DNA from: Amaranthus tricolor
Lineage: Eukaryota; Streptophyta; Magnoliopsida; Caryophyllales; Amaranthaceae
Assembly: GCF_026212465.1 (NCBI RefSeq)
Contig: NC_080056.1
Span: forward strand, 25,873,249 to 25,937,248
Reading direction: 5' to 3'
DNA length: 64,000 bases
A model generated the notes under the pieces. It saw only the letters and a list, made by a program, of their open reading frames with translations, was not told where the DNA came from and did no database searches. Position numbers and translations under genes: made by a program. Shown here piece by piece: positions 23,473-36,400 of this stretch; the stretch's first letter is position 1, and each line of letters begins with the position of its first letter.

Positions 23473-23572
23473 NNNNNNNNNNNNNNNNNNNNNNNNNNNN
23501 NNNNNNNNNNNNNNNNNNNNNNNNNNNNNNNNNNNNNNNNNNNNNNNNNNNNNNNNNNNNNNNNNNNNNNNN
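23473..23572. other. Assembly gap (100 N)
   Basis: Exactly 100 N inside the satellite, the usual placeholder for a gap of unknown size. HOR-1 ends at the left side and a different array type begins on the right, so the true length and transition are unknown. Confidence 0.98.
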
Positions 23573-26500
23573 GTGTTATGTTGCGATTTTAAGAGTTTTT
23601 AAGCGTTTTTAGCACTTTTGCGCATAAAGTAGCACAAACATGGTTTGTTTTGCACGGAACTTGGCACACAACACTATTTGGTATATATTATTGTGTTGAA
23701 GTGGTTAGAATTGAAAATCATAGTCAAATGCTAGAAATTACGTGTTAAGTTGCGATTTTATGGGTTTTTAAGCATTTTTAGCACTTTTGCGCATAAAGTA
23801 GCTCAAACTTGGTTTGTTTTGCACGAAATTTGGCACGCAACACTATTTGGTATATATTATTGTGTTGAAGTGGTTAGAATCGAAAATCATAGTCATATGC
23901 TAGGAATTACTTGTTAAGTTGCGATTTTATGGGTTTTTAAGCGTTTTTGGCACTTTTGTGCATAAAGTAGCTCAAACTTGGTTTGTTTTGCACGAAACTT
24001 GGCACACAACACTATTTAATATATATTATTGTGTGGAAGTGGTTAAAATTTAAAATCATAGTCATATGCTAGAAATTACGTGTTAAGTTGCGATTTTATG
24101 CGTTTTTAAACTTTTTTGGCACTTTCACGCATAAAGTAAAACTTGGGTTGTTTTGCACGAAACTTGGCACACAACACTATTTGGTATATATTATTGTGTT
24201 GAATTGGTTAGAATATAAAATCATAGTCATATACTAGAAATTACGTGTTTAGTTGCGATTTTAAGGGTTTTGAGCGTTTTTGGCGTTTTGCGCTTAAAGT
24301 AGCTTAAACTTGGTTTGTTTTGCATGGAACTTGGCACACAACACTATTTGGTATATATTATTGTGTTGAAGTGGTTAGAATTGAAAATCATAATCAAATG
24401 CTAGAAATTACGTGTTGTTATTTTATGGGTTTTTAAGCATTTTTAGCACTTTTGCGCATAAAGTAGCTCAAACTTGGTTTGTTTTGCACGAAATTTGGCA
24501 CGCAACACTATTAGGTATATATTATTGTGTTGAAGTGGTTAGAATTGAAAATCATAGTCATATGCTAGAAATTACGTGTTAAGTTGCGATTTTATGCGTT
24601 TTTAAACTTTTTTGGCACTTTCACGCATAAAGTAGCTCAAACTTGGGTTGTTTTGCACGAAACTTGGCGCACAACACTATTTGGTATATATTAATGTGTT
24701 GAAGTGGTTAGAATTGAAAATCATAGTCATATACTAGAAATTACGTGTTTAGTTGCGATTTTAAGGGTTTTGAGCGTTTTTGGCGTTTTGCGCTTAAAGT
24801 AGCTTAAACTTGGTTTGTTTTGCACGGAACATGGCACACAACACTATTTGGTATATATTATTGTGTTGGAGTGGTTAGAATTGAAAATCATAGTCAAATG
24901 CTAGAAATTACGTGTTAAGTTTTATTTTATGGGTTTTTAAACATTTTTAGCCCTTTTGCGCATAAAGTAGCACAAACTTGGTTTGTTTTGCACGAAATTT
25001 GGCACGCAACACTATTCTGTATATATTATTGTGTTGATGTGGTTAGAATTGAAAATCATAGTCATATGCTAGAAATTACGTGTTAAGTTGCGATTTGAGG
25101 GGTTTTTAAGTGTTTTTGGCGTTTTTGCGCATAAAGTAACTGAAACTTGGTTTGTTTTGCACGAAACTTGGCACAAAATTCTATTTAGTATATATTATTG
25201 TGTGGAAGTGGTTTGAATTGAAAATCATAGTCATATGCTAGAAATTACGTGTTAAGTTGCGATTTTATGTGTTTTTAAACTTTTTTGGCACTTTCACGCT
25301 TAAAGTATTTGGTATTTATTACTGTGTTGAAGTGGTTAGAATTGAAAATCATACTCATATGCTAGAAATTACTTGTTAAGTTGCGATTTTATGGGTTTTT
25401 AAGCGTTTTGGCACTTTTGTGCATAAAGTAGCTCAAACTTGGTTTGTTTTGCACGAAACTTGGCACACTACACTATTTGGTATGTATTATTGTGTTGAAG
25501 TGGTTAGAATTGAAAATCACACTCATATGCTAGAAATTACGTGTTAAATTGCGATTTTAAGAGTTTTAAAGCGTTTTTGGCGTTTTTTGCACAAAGTAGC
25601 AAACTTGGTTTGTTTTGCACGAAACTTGGCACACAACTCTATTTAATATATATTATTGTGTGGAAGTGGTTAGAATTGAAAATGATAGTCATATGCTAGA
25701 AATTACGTGTTAAGTTGCGATTTTATGCGTTTTAAACTTTTTTGGCACTTTCACGCATAACGTAGCTCAAACTTGGTTTGTTTTGCACGAAACTTGGCAC
25801 ACAACACTATTTGGTATATATTATTGTCTTGAAGTGGTTAGAATTGAAAATCATAGTCATATACTAGAAATTACGTGTTTAGTTGCGATTTTAAGGGTTT
25901 TGAGCGTTTTTGGCGTTTTGCGCTTAAAGTAGGTCAAAATTGGTTTGTTTTGCACGAAACTTGGCACACAACACAATTTGGTATATATTATTGTGTTGAA
26001 GGGGTTAGAATTTAAAATCATACTCATATGCTAGAAATTACTTGTTAAGTTGCGATTTTATGGGTTTTTATGCTTTTTTGGCACTTTCTCACATAAAGTA
26101 GCTCAAAGTTGGTTTGTTTTGCACGAAGCTTGGCACACAACACTATTTGATATGTATTATCGTGTTGAAGTGGTTATAATTGAAAATCATTCTCATATGC
26201 TAGAAATTACGTGTTATGTTGCGATTTTAAGAGTTTTTAAGCGTTTTTAGCACTTTTGCACATAAAGTAGCACAAACATGGTTTGTTTTGCACGGAACTT
26301 GGCACACAACACTATTTGGTATATATTATTGTGTTGAAGTGGTTAGAATTGAAAATCATAGTCAAATGCTAGAAATTACTTGTTAAGTTGCGATTTTATG
26401 GGTTTTTAAGCATTTTTAGCACTTTTGCGCATAAAGTAGCTCAAACTTGGTTTTTTTTGCACGAAATTTGGCACGCAACACTATTTGGTATATATTATTG

Positions 26501-29500
26501 TGTTGAAGTGGTTAGAATTGAAAATCATACTCATATGCTAGAAATTACGTGTTAAGTTGCGATTTTATGGGTTTTTAAGTGTTTTTGGCGTTTTTCACGC
26601 ATAAAGTAGCTCAAACTTGGTTTGTTTTGCACGAAACTTAGCACAAAACTCTATTTATTATATATTATTGTGTGGAAGTGGTTAGAAATGAAAATCATAG
26701 TCATATGCTAGAACTTACGTGTTAAGTTGCGTTTTTATGCCTTTTTAAACTTTTTTGGCACTTTCACGCATAAAGTAGCTCAAACTTGGTTTGTTTTGCG
26801 CGGAACGTGGCACACAACACTATTTGGTATATATTATTGTGTTGGAGTGGTTAGAATTGAAAATCATAGTAAAATGCTAGAAATTACGTGTTAAGTTTTA
26901 TTTTATGGGTTTTTAAGCATTTTTAGCACTTTTGCGCATAAAGTAGCACAAACTTGGTTTGTTTTGCACGAAATTTGGCACGCAACACTATTCTGTATAT
27001 ATTATTGTGTTGAAGTGGTTAGAATTGAAAATCATAGTCATATGCTAGAAATTACGTGTTAAGTTGCGATTTTATGGGTTTTTAAGTGTTTTTGGCGTTT
27101 TTGCGCATAAAGTAACTGAAACTTGGTTTGTTTTGCACGAAACTTGGCACAAAATTCTATTTAATATATATTATTGTGTGGAAGTGGTTAGAATTGAAAA
27201 TCATAGTCATATGCTAGAAATTACGTGTTAAGTTGCGATTTTATGTGTTTTTAAACTTTTTTGGCACTTTCACGCTTAAAGTATTTGGTATGTATTATTG
27301 TGTTGAAGTGGTTAGAATTGAAAATTATACTCATATGCTAGAAATTACTTGTTAAGTTGCGATTTTATGGGTTTTTAAGCGTTTTTGGCACTTTTGTGCA
27401 TAAAGTAGCTCAAACTTGGTTTGTTTTGCACGAAACTTGGCACACAACACAATTTGGTATGTATTATTGTGTTGAAGTGGTTAGAATTGAAAATCACACT
27501 CATATGCTAGAAATTACGTGTTAAATTGTGATTTTAAGAGTTTTTAAGCGTTTTTGGCGTTTTTTGCATAAAGTAGCAAACTTGGTTTGTTTTGCACGAA
27601 ACTTGGCACACAACTCTATTTAATATATATTATTGTGTGGAAGTGGTTAGAATTGAAAATCATAGTCATATGCTAGAAATTACGTGTTAAGTTGCGATTT
27701 TATGCGTTTTAAATTTTTTTGGCACTTTCACGCATAACGTAGCTCAAACTTTGTTTGTTTTGCACGAAACTTGGCACACAACACTATTTGGTATATATTA
27801 TTGTCTTGAAGTGGTTAGAATTGAAAATCATAGTCATATACTAGAAATTACGTGTTTAGTTGCGATTTTAAGGGTTTTGAGCGTTTTTGGCGTTTTGCGC
27901 TTAAAGTAGGTCAAACTTGGTTTGTTTTGCACGAAACTTGGCACACAACACAATTTGGTATATATTATTGTGTTGAAGGGGTTAGAATTTAAAATCATAC
28001 TCATATGCTAGAAATTACTTGTTAAGTTGCGATTTTATGTGTTTTTATGCTTTTTTGGCACTTTCTCACATAAAGTAGCTCAAAGTTGTTTTGTTTTGCA
28101 CGAAGTTTGGCACACAACACTATTTGATATGTATTATCGTGTTGAAGTGGTTATAATTGAAAATCATTCTCATATGCTAGAAATTACGTGTTATGTTGCG
28201 ATTTTAAGAGTTTTTAAGCGTTTTAAGCACTTTTGCGCATAAAGTGGCTCAAACATGGTTTGTTTTGCACGGAACTTGGCACACAACACTATTTGGTATA
28301 TATTATTGTGTTGAAGTGGTTATTATTGAAAATCATACTCATATACGTGTTAAGTTGCGATTTTATGGGTTTTTAAGTGTTTTTGGCGTTTTTCACGCAT
28401 AAAGTAGCTCAAACTTGGTTTGTTTTGCACGAAACTTAGCACAAAACTCTATTTATTATATATTATTGTGTGGAAGTGGTTAGAATTGAAAATCATAGTC
28501 ATATGTTAGAAATTACGTGTTAAGTTGCGATTTTATGTGTTTTTAAACTTTTTTGGCACTTTCACGCTTAAAGTATTTGGTATGTATTATTGTGTTGAAG
28601 TGGTTAGAATTGAAAATCATACTCATATGCTAGAAATTACTTGTTAAGTTGCGATTTTATGGGTTTTTAAGCGTTTTTGGCACTTTTGTGCATAAAGTAG
28701 CTCAAACTTGGTTTGTTTTGCACGAAACTTGGCACACAACACTATTTGGTATGTATTATTGTGTTGAAGTGGTTAGAATTGAAAATCACACTCATATGCT
28801 AGAAATTACGTGTTAAATTGCGATTTTAAGAGTTTTTAAGCGTTTTTGGCGTTTTTTGCATAATGTAGCAAACTTGGTTTGTTTTGCACGAAACTTGGCA
28901 CACAACTCTATTTAATATATATTATTGTGTGGAAGTGGTTAGAATTGAAAATCATAGTCATATGCTAGAAATTACGTGTTAAGTTGTGATTTTATGCGTT
29001 TTAAACTTTTTTGGCACTTTCACGCATAACGTAGCTCAAACTTGGTTTGTTTTGCACGAAACTTGGCACACAACACTATTTGGTATATATTATTGTCTTG
29101 AAGTGGTTAGAATTGAAAATCATAGTCATATACTAGAAATTACGTGTTTAGTTGCGATTTTAAGGGTTTTGAGCGTTTTTGGCGTTTTGCGCTTAAAGTA
29201 GGTCAAACTTGGTTTGTTTTGCACGAAACTTGGCACACAACACAATTTGGTATATATTATTGTGTTGAAGGGGTTAGAATTTAAAATCATACTCGTATGC
29301 TAGAAATTACTTGTTAAGTTGCGATTTTATGGGTTTTTATGCTTTTTTGGCACTTTCTCACATAAAGTAGCTCAAAGTTGGTTTGTTTTGCACGAAGCTT
29401 GGCACACAACACTATTTGATATGTATTATCGTGTTGAAGTGGTTATAATTGAAAATCATTCTCATTGCTAGAAATTACGTGTTATGTTGCGATTTTAAGA

Positions 29501-32500
29501 GTTTTTAAGCGTTTTTAGCACTTTTGCGCATAAAGTAGCTCAAACATGGTTTGTTTTGCACGGAACTTGGCACACAACACTATTTGGTATATATTATTGT
29601 GTTGAAGTGGTTAGAATTGAAAATTATAGTCAAATGCTAGAAATTACGTGTTAAGTTGCGATTTTATGGGTTTTTAAGTATTTTTAGCACTTTTGCGCAT
29701 AAAGTAGCTCAAACTTGGTTTTTTTTGCACGAAATTTGGCACGCAACACTATTTGGTATATATTATTGTGTTGAAGTGGTTAGAATTGAAAATCATACTC
29801 ATATGCTAGAAATTACGTGTTAAGTTGCGATTTTATGGGTTTTTAAGTGTTTTTGGCGTTTTTCACGCATAAAGTAGCTCAAACTTGGTTTGTTTTGCAC
29901 GAAACTTAGCACAAAACTCTATTTATTATATATTATTGTGTGGAAGTGGTTAGAATTTAAAATCACAGTCATATGCTAGAACTTACGTGTTAAGTTGCGT
30001 TTTTATGCCTTTTTAAACTTTTTTGGCACTTTCACGCATAAAGTAGCTCAAACTTGGTTTGTTTTGCACGGAACATGGCACACAACACTATTTGGTATAT
30101 ATTATTGTGTTGGAGTGGTTAGAATTGAAAATCATAGTAAAATGCTAGAAATTACGTGTTAAGTTTTATTTTATGGGTTTTTAAGCATTTTTAGCACTTT
30201 TGCGCATAAAGTAGCACAAACTTGGTTTGTTTTGCACGAAATTTGGCACGCAACACTATTCTGTATATATTATTGTGTTGAAGTGGTTAGAATTGAAAAT
30301 CATAGTCATATGCTAGAAATTACGTGTTAAGTTGCGATTTTATGGGTTTTTAAGTGTTTTTGGCGTTTTTGCGCATAAAGTAACTGAAACTTGGTTTGTT
30401 TTGCACGAAACTTGGCACAAAATTCTATTTAATATATATTATTGTGTGGAAGTGGTTAGAATTGAAAATCATAGTCATATGCTAGAAATTACGTGTTAAG
30501 TTACGATTTTATGTGTTTTTAAACTTTTTTGGCACTTTCACGCTTAAAGTATTTGGTATGTATTATTGTGTTGAAGTGGTTAGAATTGAAAATCATACTC
30601 ATATGCTAGAAATTACTTGTTAAGTTGCGATTTTATGGGTTTTTAAGCATTTTTGGCACTTTTGTGCATAAAGTAGCTCAAACTTGGTTTGTTTTGCACG
30701 AAACTTGGCACACAACACTATTTGGTAAGTGGTTAGAATTGAAAATCACACTCATATGCTAGAAACTACGTGTTAAATTGCGATTTTAAGAGTTTTTTAA
30801 GCGTTTTTGGCGTTTTTTGCATAAAGTAGCAACTTGGTTTGTTTTGCACGAAACTTGGCACACAACTCTATTTAATATATATTATTGTGTGGAAGTGGTT
30901 AGAATTGAAAATCATAGTCATATGCTAGAAATTACGTGTTAAGTTGCGATTTTATGCGTTTTAAACTTTTTTGGCACTTTCACGCATAACGTAGCTCAAA
31001 CTTGGTTTGTTTTGCACGAAACTTGGCACACAACACTATTTGGTATATATTATTGTCTTGAAGTGGTTAGAATTGAAAATCATAGTCATATACTAAAAAT
31101 TACGTGTTTAGTTGTGATTTTAAGGGTTTTGAGCGTTTTTGGCGTTTTGCGCTTAAAGTAGGTCAAACTTGGTTTGTTTTGCACGAAACTTGGCACACAA
31201 CACAATTTGGTATATATTATTGTGTTGAACGGGTTAGAATTTAAAATCATACTCGTATGCAAGAAATTACTTGTTAAGTTGCGATTTTATGGGTTTTTAT
31301 GCTTTTTTGGCACTTTCTCACATAAAGTAGCTCAAAGTTGGTTTGTTTTGCACGAAGCTTGGCACACAACACTATTTGATATGTATTATTGTGTTGAAGT
31401 GGTTATAATTGAAAATCATTCTCATTGCTAGAAATTACGTGTTATGTTGCGATTTTAAGAGTTTTTAAGCGTTTTTAGCACTTTTGCGCATAAAGTTGCT
31501 CAAACATGGTTTGTTTTGCACGGAACTTGGCACTCAACACTATTTGGTATATATTATTGTGTTGAAGTGGTTAGAATTGAAAATCATAGTCAAATGCTAG
31601 AAATTACGTGTTAAGTTGCGATTTTATGGGTTTTTAAGTATTTTTAGCACTTTTGCGCATAAAGTAGCTCAAACTTGGTTTTTTTGCACGAAATTTGGCA
31701 CGCAACACTATTTGGTATTTATTATTGTGTTGAAGTGGTTAGAATTGAAAATCATACTCATATGCTAGAAATTACGTGTTAAGTTGCGATTTTATGGGTT
31801 TTTAAGTGTTTTTGGCGTTTTTCACGCATAAAGTAGCTCAAACTTGGTTTGTTTTGCACGAAACTTAGCACAAAACTCTATTTATTATATATTATTGTGT
31901 GGAAGTGGTTAGAATTGAAAATCACAGTCATATGCTAGAACTTACGTGTTAAGTTGCGTTTTTATGCCTTTTTAAACTTTTTTGGCACTTACACGCATAA
32001 AGTAGCTCAAACTTGGTTTGTTTTGCACGGAACATGGCACACAACACTATTTGGTATATATTATTGTGTTGGAGTCGTTAGAATTGAAAATCATAGTAAA
32101 ATGCTAGAAATTACGTGTTAAGTTTTATTTTATAGGTTTTTAAGCATTTTTAGCACTTTTGCGCATAAAGTAGCACAAACTTGGTTTGTTTTGCTCGAAA
32201 TTTGGCACGCAACACTATTCTGTATATATTATTGTGTTGAAGTGGTTAGAATTGAAAATCATAGTCATATGCTAGAAATTACGTATTAAGTTGCGATTTT
32301 ATGTGTTTTTAAACTTTTTTGGCACTTTCACGCTTAAAGTATTTGGTATGTATTATTGTGTTGAAGTGGTTAGAATTGAAAATCATACTCATATGCTAGA
32401 AATTACTTGTTAAGTTGCGATTTTATGGGTTTTTAAGCGTTTTTGGCACTTTTGTGCATAAAGTAGCTCAAACTTGGTTTGTTTTGCACGAAACTTGGCA

Positions 32501-35500
32501 CACAACACTATTTGGTATGTATTATTGTGTTGAAGTGGTTAGAATTGAAAATCACACTCATATGCTGGAAATTACGTGTTAAATTGCGATTTTAAGAGTT
32601 TTTAAGCGTTTTTTGGCGTTTTTTGCATAAAGTAGCAAACTTGGTTTGTTTTGCACGAAACTTGGCACACAACTCTATTTAATATATATTATTGTGTGGA
32701 AGTGGTTAGAATTGAAAATCATAGTCATATGCTAGAAATTACGTGTTAAGTTGCGATTTTATGCGTTTTAAACTTTTTTGGCACTTTCAAGCATAACGTA
32801 GCTCAAACTTGGTTTGTTTTGCACGAAACTTGGCACACAACACTATTTGGTATATATTATTGTCTTGAAGTGGTTAGAATTGAAAATCATAGTCATATAC
32901 TAAAAATTACGTGTTTAGTTGTGATTTTAAGGGTTTTGAGCGTTTTTGGCGTTTTGCGCTTAAAGTAGGTCAAACTTGGTTTGTTTTGCACGAAACTTGG
33001 CACACAACACAATTTGGTATATATTATTGTGTTGAACGGGTTAGAATTTAAAATCATACTCGTATGCAAGAAATTACTTGTTAAGTTGCGATTTTATGGG
33101 TTTTTATGCTTTTTTGGCACTTTCTCACACAAAGTAGCTCAAAGTTGGTTTGTTTTGCACGAAGCTTGGCACACAACACTATTTGATATGTATTATTGTG
33201 TTGAAGTGGTTATAATTGAAAATCATTCTCATTGCTAGAAATTACGTGTTATGTTGCGATTTTAAGAGTTTTTAAGCGTTTTTAGCACTTTTGCGCATAA
33301 AGTTGCTCAAACATGGTTTGTTTTGCACGGAACTTGGCACACAACACTATTTGGTATATATTATTGTGTTGAAGTGGTTAGAATTGAAAATCATAGTCAA
33401 ATGCTAGAAATTACGTGTTAAGTTGCGATTTTATGGGTTTTTAAGTATTTTTAGCACTTTTGCGCATAAAGTAGCTCAAACTTGGTTTTTTTTGCACGAA
33501 ATTTGGCACGCAACACTATTTGGTATTTATTATTGTGTTGAAGTGGTTAGAATTGAAAATCATACTCATATGCTAGAAATTACGTGTTAAGTTGCGATTT
33601 TATGGGTTTTTAAGTGTTTTTGGCGTTTTTCACGCATAAAGTAGCTCAAACTTGGTTTGTTTTGCACGAAACTTAGCACAAAACTCTATTTATTATATAT
33701 TATTGTGTGGAAGTGGTTAGAATTGAAAATCACAGTCATATGCTAGAACTTACGTGTTAAGTTGCGTTTTTATGCCTTTTTAAACTTTTTTTGGCACTTA
33801 CACGCATAAAGTAGCTCAAACTTGGTTTGTTTTGCACGGAACATGGCACACAACACTATTTGGTATATATTATTGTGTTGGAGTCGTTAGAATTGAAAAT
33901 CATAGTAAAATGCTAGAAATTACGTGTTAAGTTTTATTTTATGGGTTTTTAAGCATTTTTAGCACTTTTGCGCATAAAGTAGCACAAACTTGGTTTGTTT
34001 TGCTCGAAATTTGGCACGTAACACTATTCTGTATATATTATTGTGTTGAAGTGGTTAGAATTGAAAATCATAGTCATATGCTAGAAATTACGTATTAAGT
34101 TGCGATTTTATGTGTTTTTAAACTTTTTTGGCACTTTCACGCTTAAAGTATTTGGTATGTATTATTGTGTTGAAGTGGTTAGAATTGAAAATCATACTCA
34201 TATGCTAGAAATTACTTGTTAAGTTGCGATTTTATGGGTTTTTAAGCGTTTTTGGCACTTTTGTGCATAAAGTAGCTCAAACTTGGTTTGTTTTGCACGA
34301 AACTTGGCACACAACACTATTTGGTATGTATTATTGTGTTGAAGTGGTTAGAATTGAAAATCACACTCATATGCTAGAAATTACGTGTTAAATTGCGATT
34401 TTAAGAGTTTTTAAGCGTTTTTGGCGTTTTTTGCATAAAGTAGCAAACTTGGTTTGTTTTGCACGAAACTTGGCACACAACTCTATTTAATATATATTAT
34501 TGTGTGGAAGTGGTTAGAATTGAAAATCATAGTCATATGCTAGAAATTACGTGTTAAGTTGCGATTTTATGCGTTTTAAACTTTTTTGGCACTTTCAAGC
34601 ATAACGTAGCTCAAACTTGGTTTGTTTTGCACGAAACTTGGCACACAACACTATTTGGTATATATTATTGTCTTGAAGTGGTTAGAATTGAAAATCATAG
34701 TCATATACTAGAAATTACGTGTTTAGTTGCGATTTTAAAGGTTTTGAGCGTTTTTGGCGTTTTGCGCTTAAAGTAGGTCAAACTTGGTTTGTTTTGCACG
34801 AAACTTGGCACACAATACAATTTGGTATATATTATTGTGTTGAAGGGGTTAGAATTTAAAATCATACTCGTATGCTAGAAATTACTTGTTAAGCTGCGAT
34901 TTTATGGGTTTTTATGCTATTTTGGCACTTTCTCACATAAAGTAGCTCAAAGTTGGTTTGTTTTGCACGAAGCTTGGCACACAACACTATTTGATATGTA
35001 TTATCGTGTTGAAGTGGTTATAATTGAAAATCATTCTCATTGCTAGAAATTACGTGTTATGTTGCGATTTTAAGAGTTTTTAAGCGTTTTTAGCACCTTT
35101 GCGCATAAAGTAGCTCAAACATGGTTTGTTTTGCACGGAACTTGGCACACAACACTATTTGGTATATATTATTGTGTTGAAGTGGTTAGAATTGAAAATC
35201 ATAGTCAAATGCTAGAAATTACGTGTTAAGTTGCGATTTTATGGGTTTTTAAGTATTTTTAGCACTTTTGCGCATAAAGTAGCTCAAACTTGGTTTTTTT
35301 TGCACGAAATTTGGCACGCAACACTATTTGGTATATATTATTGTGTTGAAGTGGTTAGAATTGAAAATCATACTCATATGCTAGAAATTACGTGTTCAGT
35401 TGCGATTTTATGGGTTTTTAAGTGTTTTTGGCGTTTTTCACGCATAAAGTAGCTCAAACTTGGTTTGTTTTGCTCGAAACATAGCACAAAACTCTATTTA

Positions 35501-36400
35501 TTATATATTATTGTGTGGAAGTGGTTAGAATTGAAAATCATAGTCATATGCTAGAACTTACGTGCTAAGTTGCGTTTTTATGCCTTTTTAAACTTTTTTG
35601 GCACTTTCACGCATAAAGTAGCTCAAACTTGGTTTGTTTTGCACAAAACATTGGCACACAACACTATTTGGTATATATTATTGTGTTGAAGTGGTTATAA
35701 TTGAAAATCATTCTCATATGCTAGAAATTACGTGTTACAACACTATTTTATGAGTTTTTAAGCGTTTTTGGCACTTTTGCGCATAAAGTAGCTCAAAGTT
35801 GGTTTCTTTTGCACGAAGCTTGGCACACAACACTATTTGTTATGTATTATTGTGTTGAAGTGGTTATAATTGAAAATCATTCTCATATGCTAGAAATTAC
35901 GTGTTAAGTTGCGATTTTAAGAGTTTTTAAGCGTTTTTGGCACTTTTGCGCATAAAGTAGCTCAAATTTGGTTTGTTTTGCACGAAATTTGGCACGCAAC
36001 ACTATTTGGTATATATTATTGTGTTGAAGTGGTTAGAATTGAAAATCATACTCATATGCTAGAAATTACGTGTTAAGTTGCGATTTTATGGGTTTTTAAG
36101 TGTTTTTGGCGTTTTTTCCCATAAAGTAGCTGAAACTTGGTTTGTTGCACGAAACTTGGCACAAAACTCTATTTAATATATATTATTGTGTGGAAGTGGT
36201 TAGAATTAAAAATCATAGTCATATGCTAGAAATTACGTGTTAAGTTGCGATTTTATGCGTTTTTAAACTTTTTTGGCACTTTCACGCATAAAGTAGCTTA
36301 AACTTGGTTTGTTTTGCACGAAACTTGGCACACATCACTATTTGGTATATATTATTGTCTTGAGGTGGTTAGAATTGAAAATCATAGTCATATACTAAAA
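23573..36400 (+). repeat. Satellite array HOR-2: multimers of 1.3-2.0 kb with a shortened monomer
   Basis: Same monomer family and orientation. A monomer that lost about 45 bp (TAAAGTATTTGGTAT, where others have the GCTCAAACTTGG... part in between) marks each unit, at 25301, 27277, 28569, 30545, 32335 and 34144: intervals 1976, 1292, 1976, 1790 and 1809. The differences are close to whole monomers (684 is about 4; 168-186 about 1). A second marker, TTATTGTCTTGAAG, gives the same rhythm (25831, 27808, 29100, 31060, 32867, 34675). The first about 1.7 kb after the gap is a related but less regular lead-in. Confidence 0.92.
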
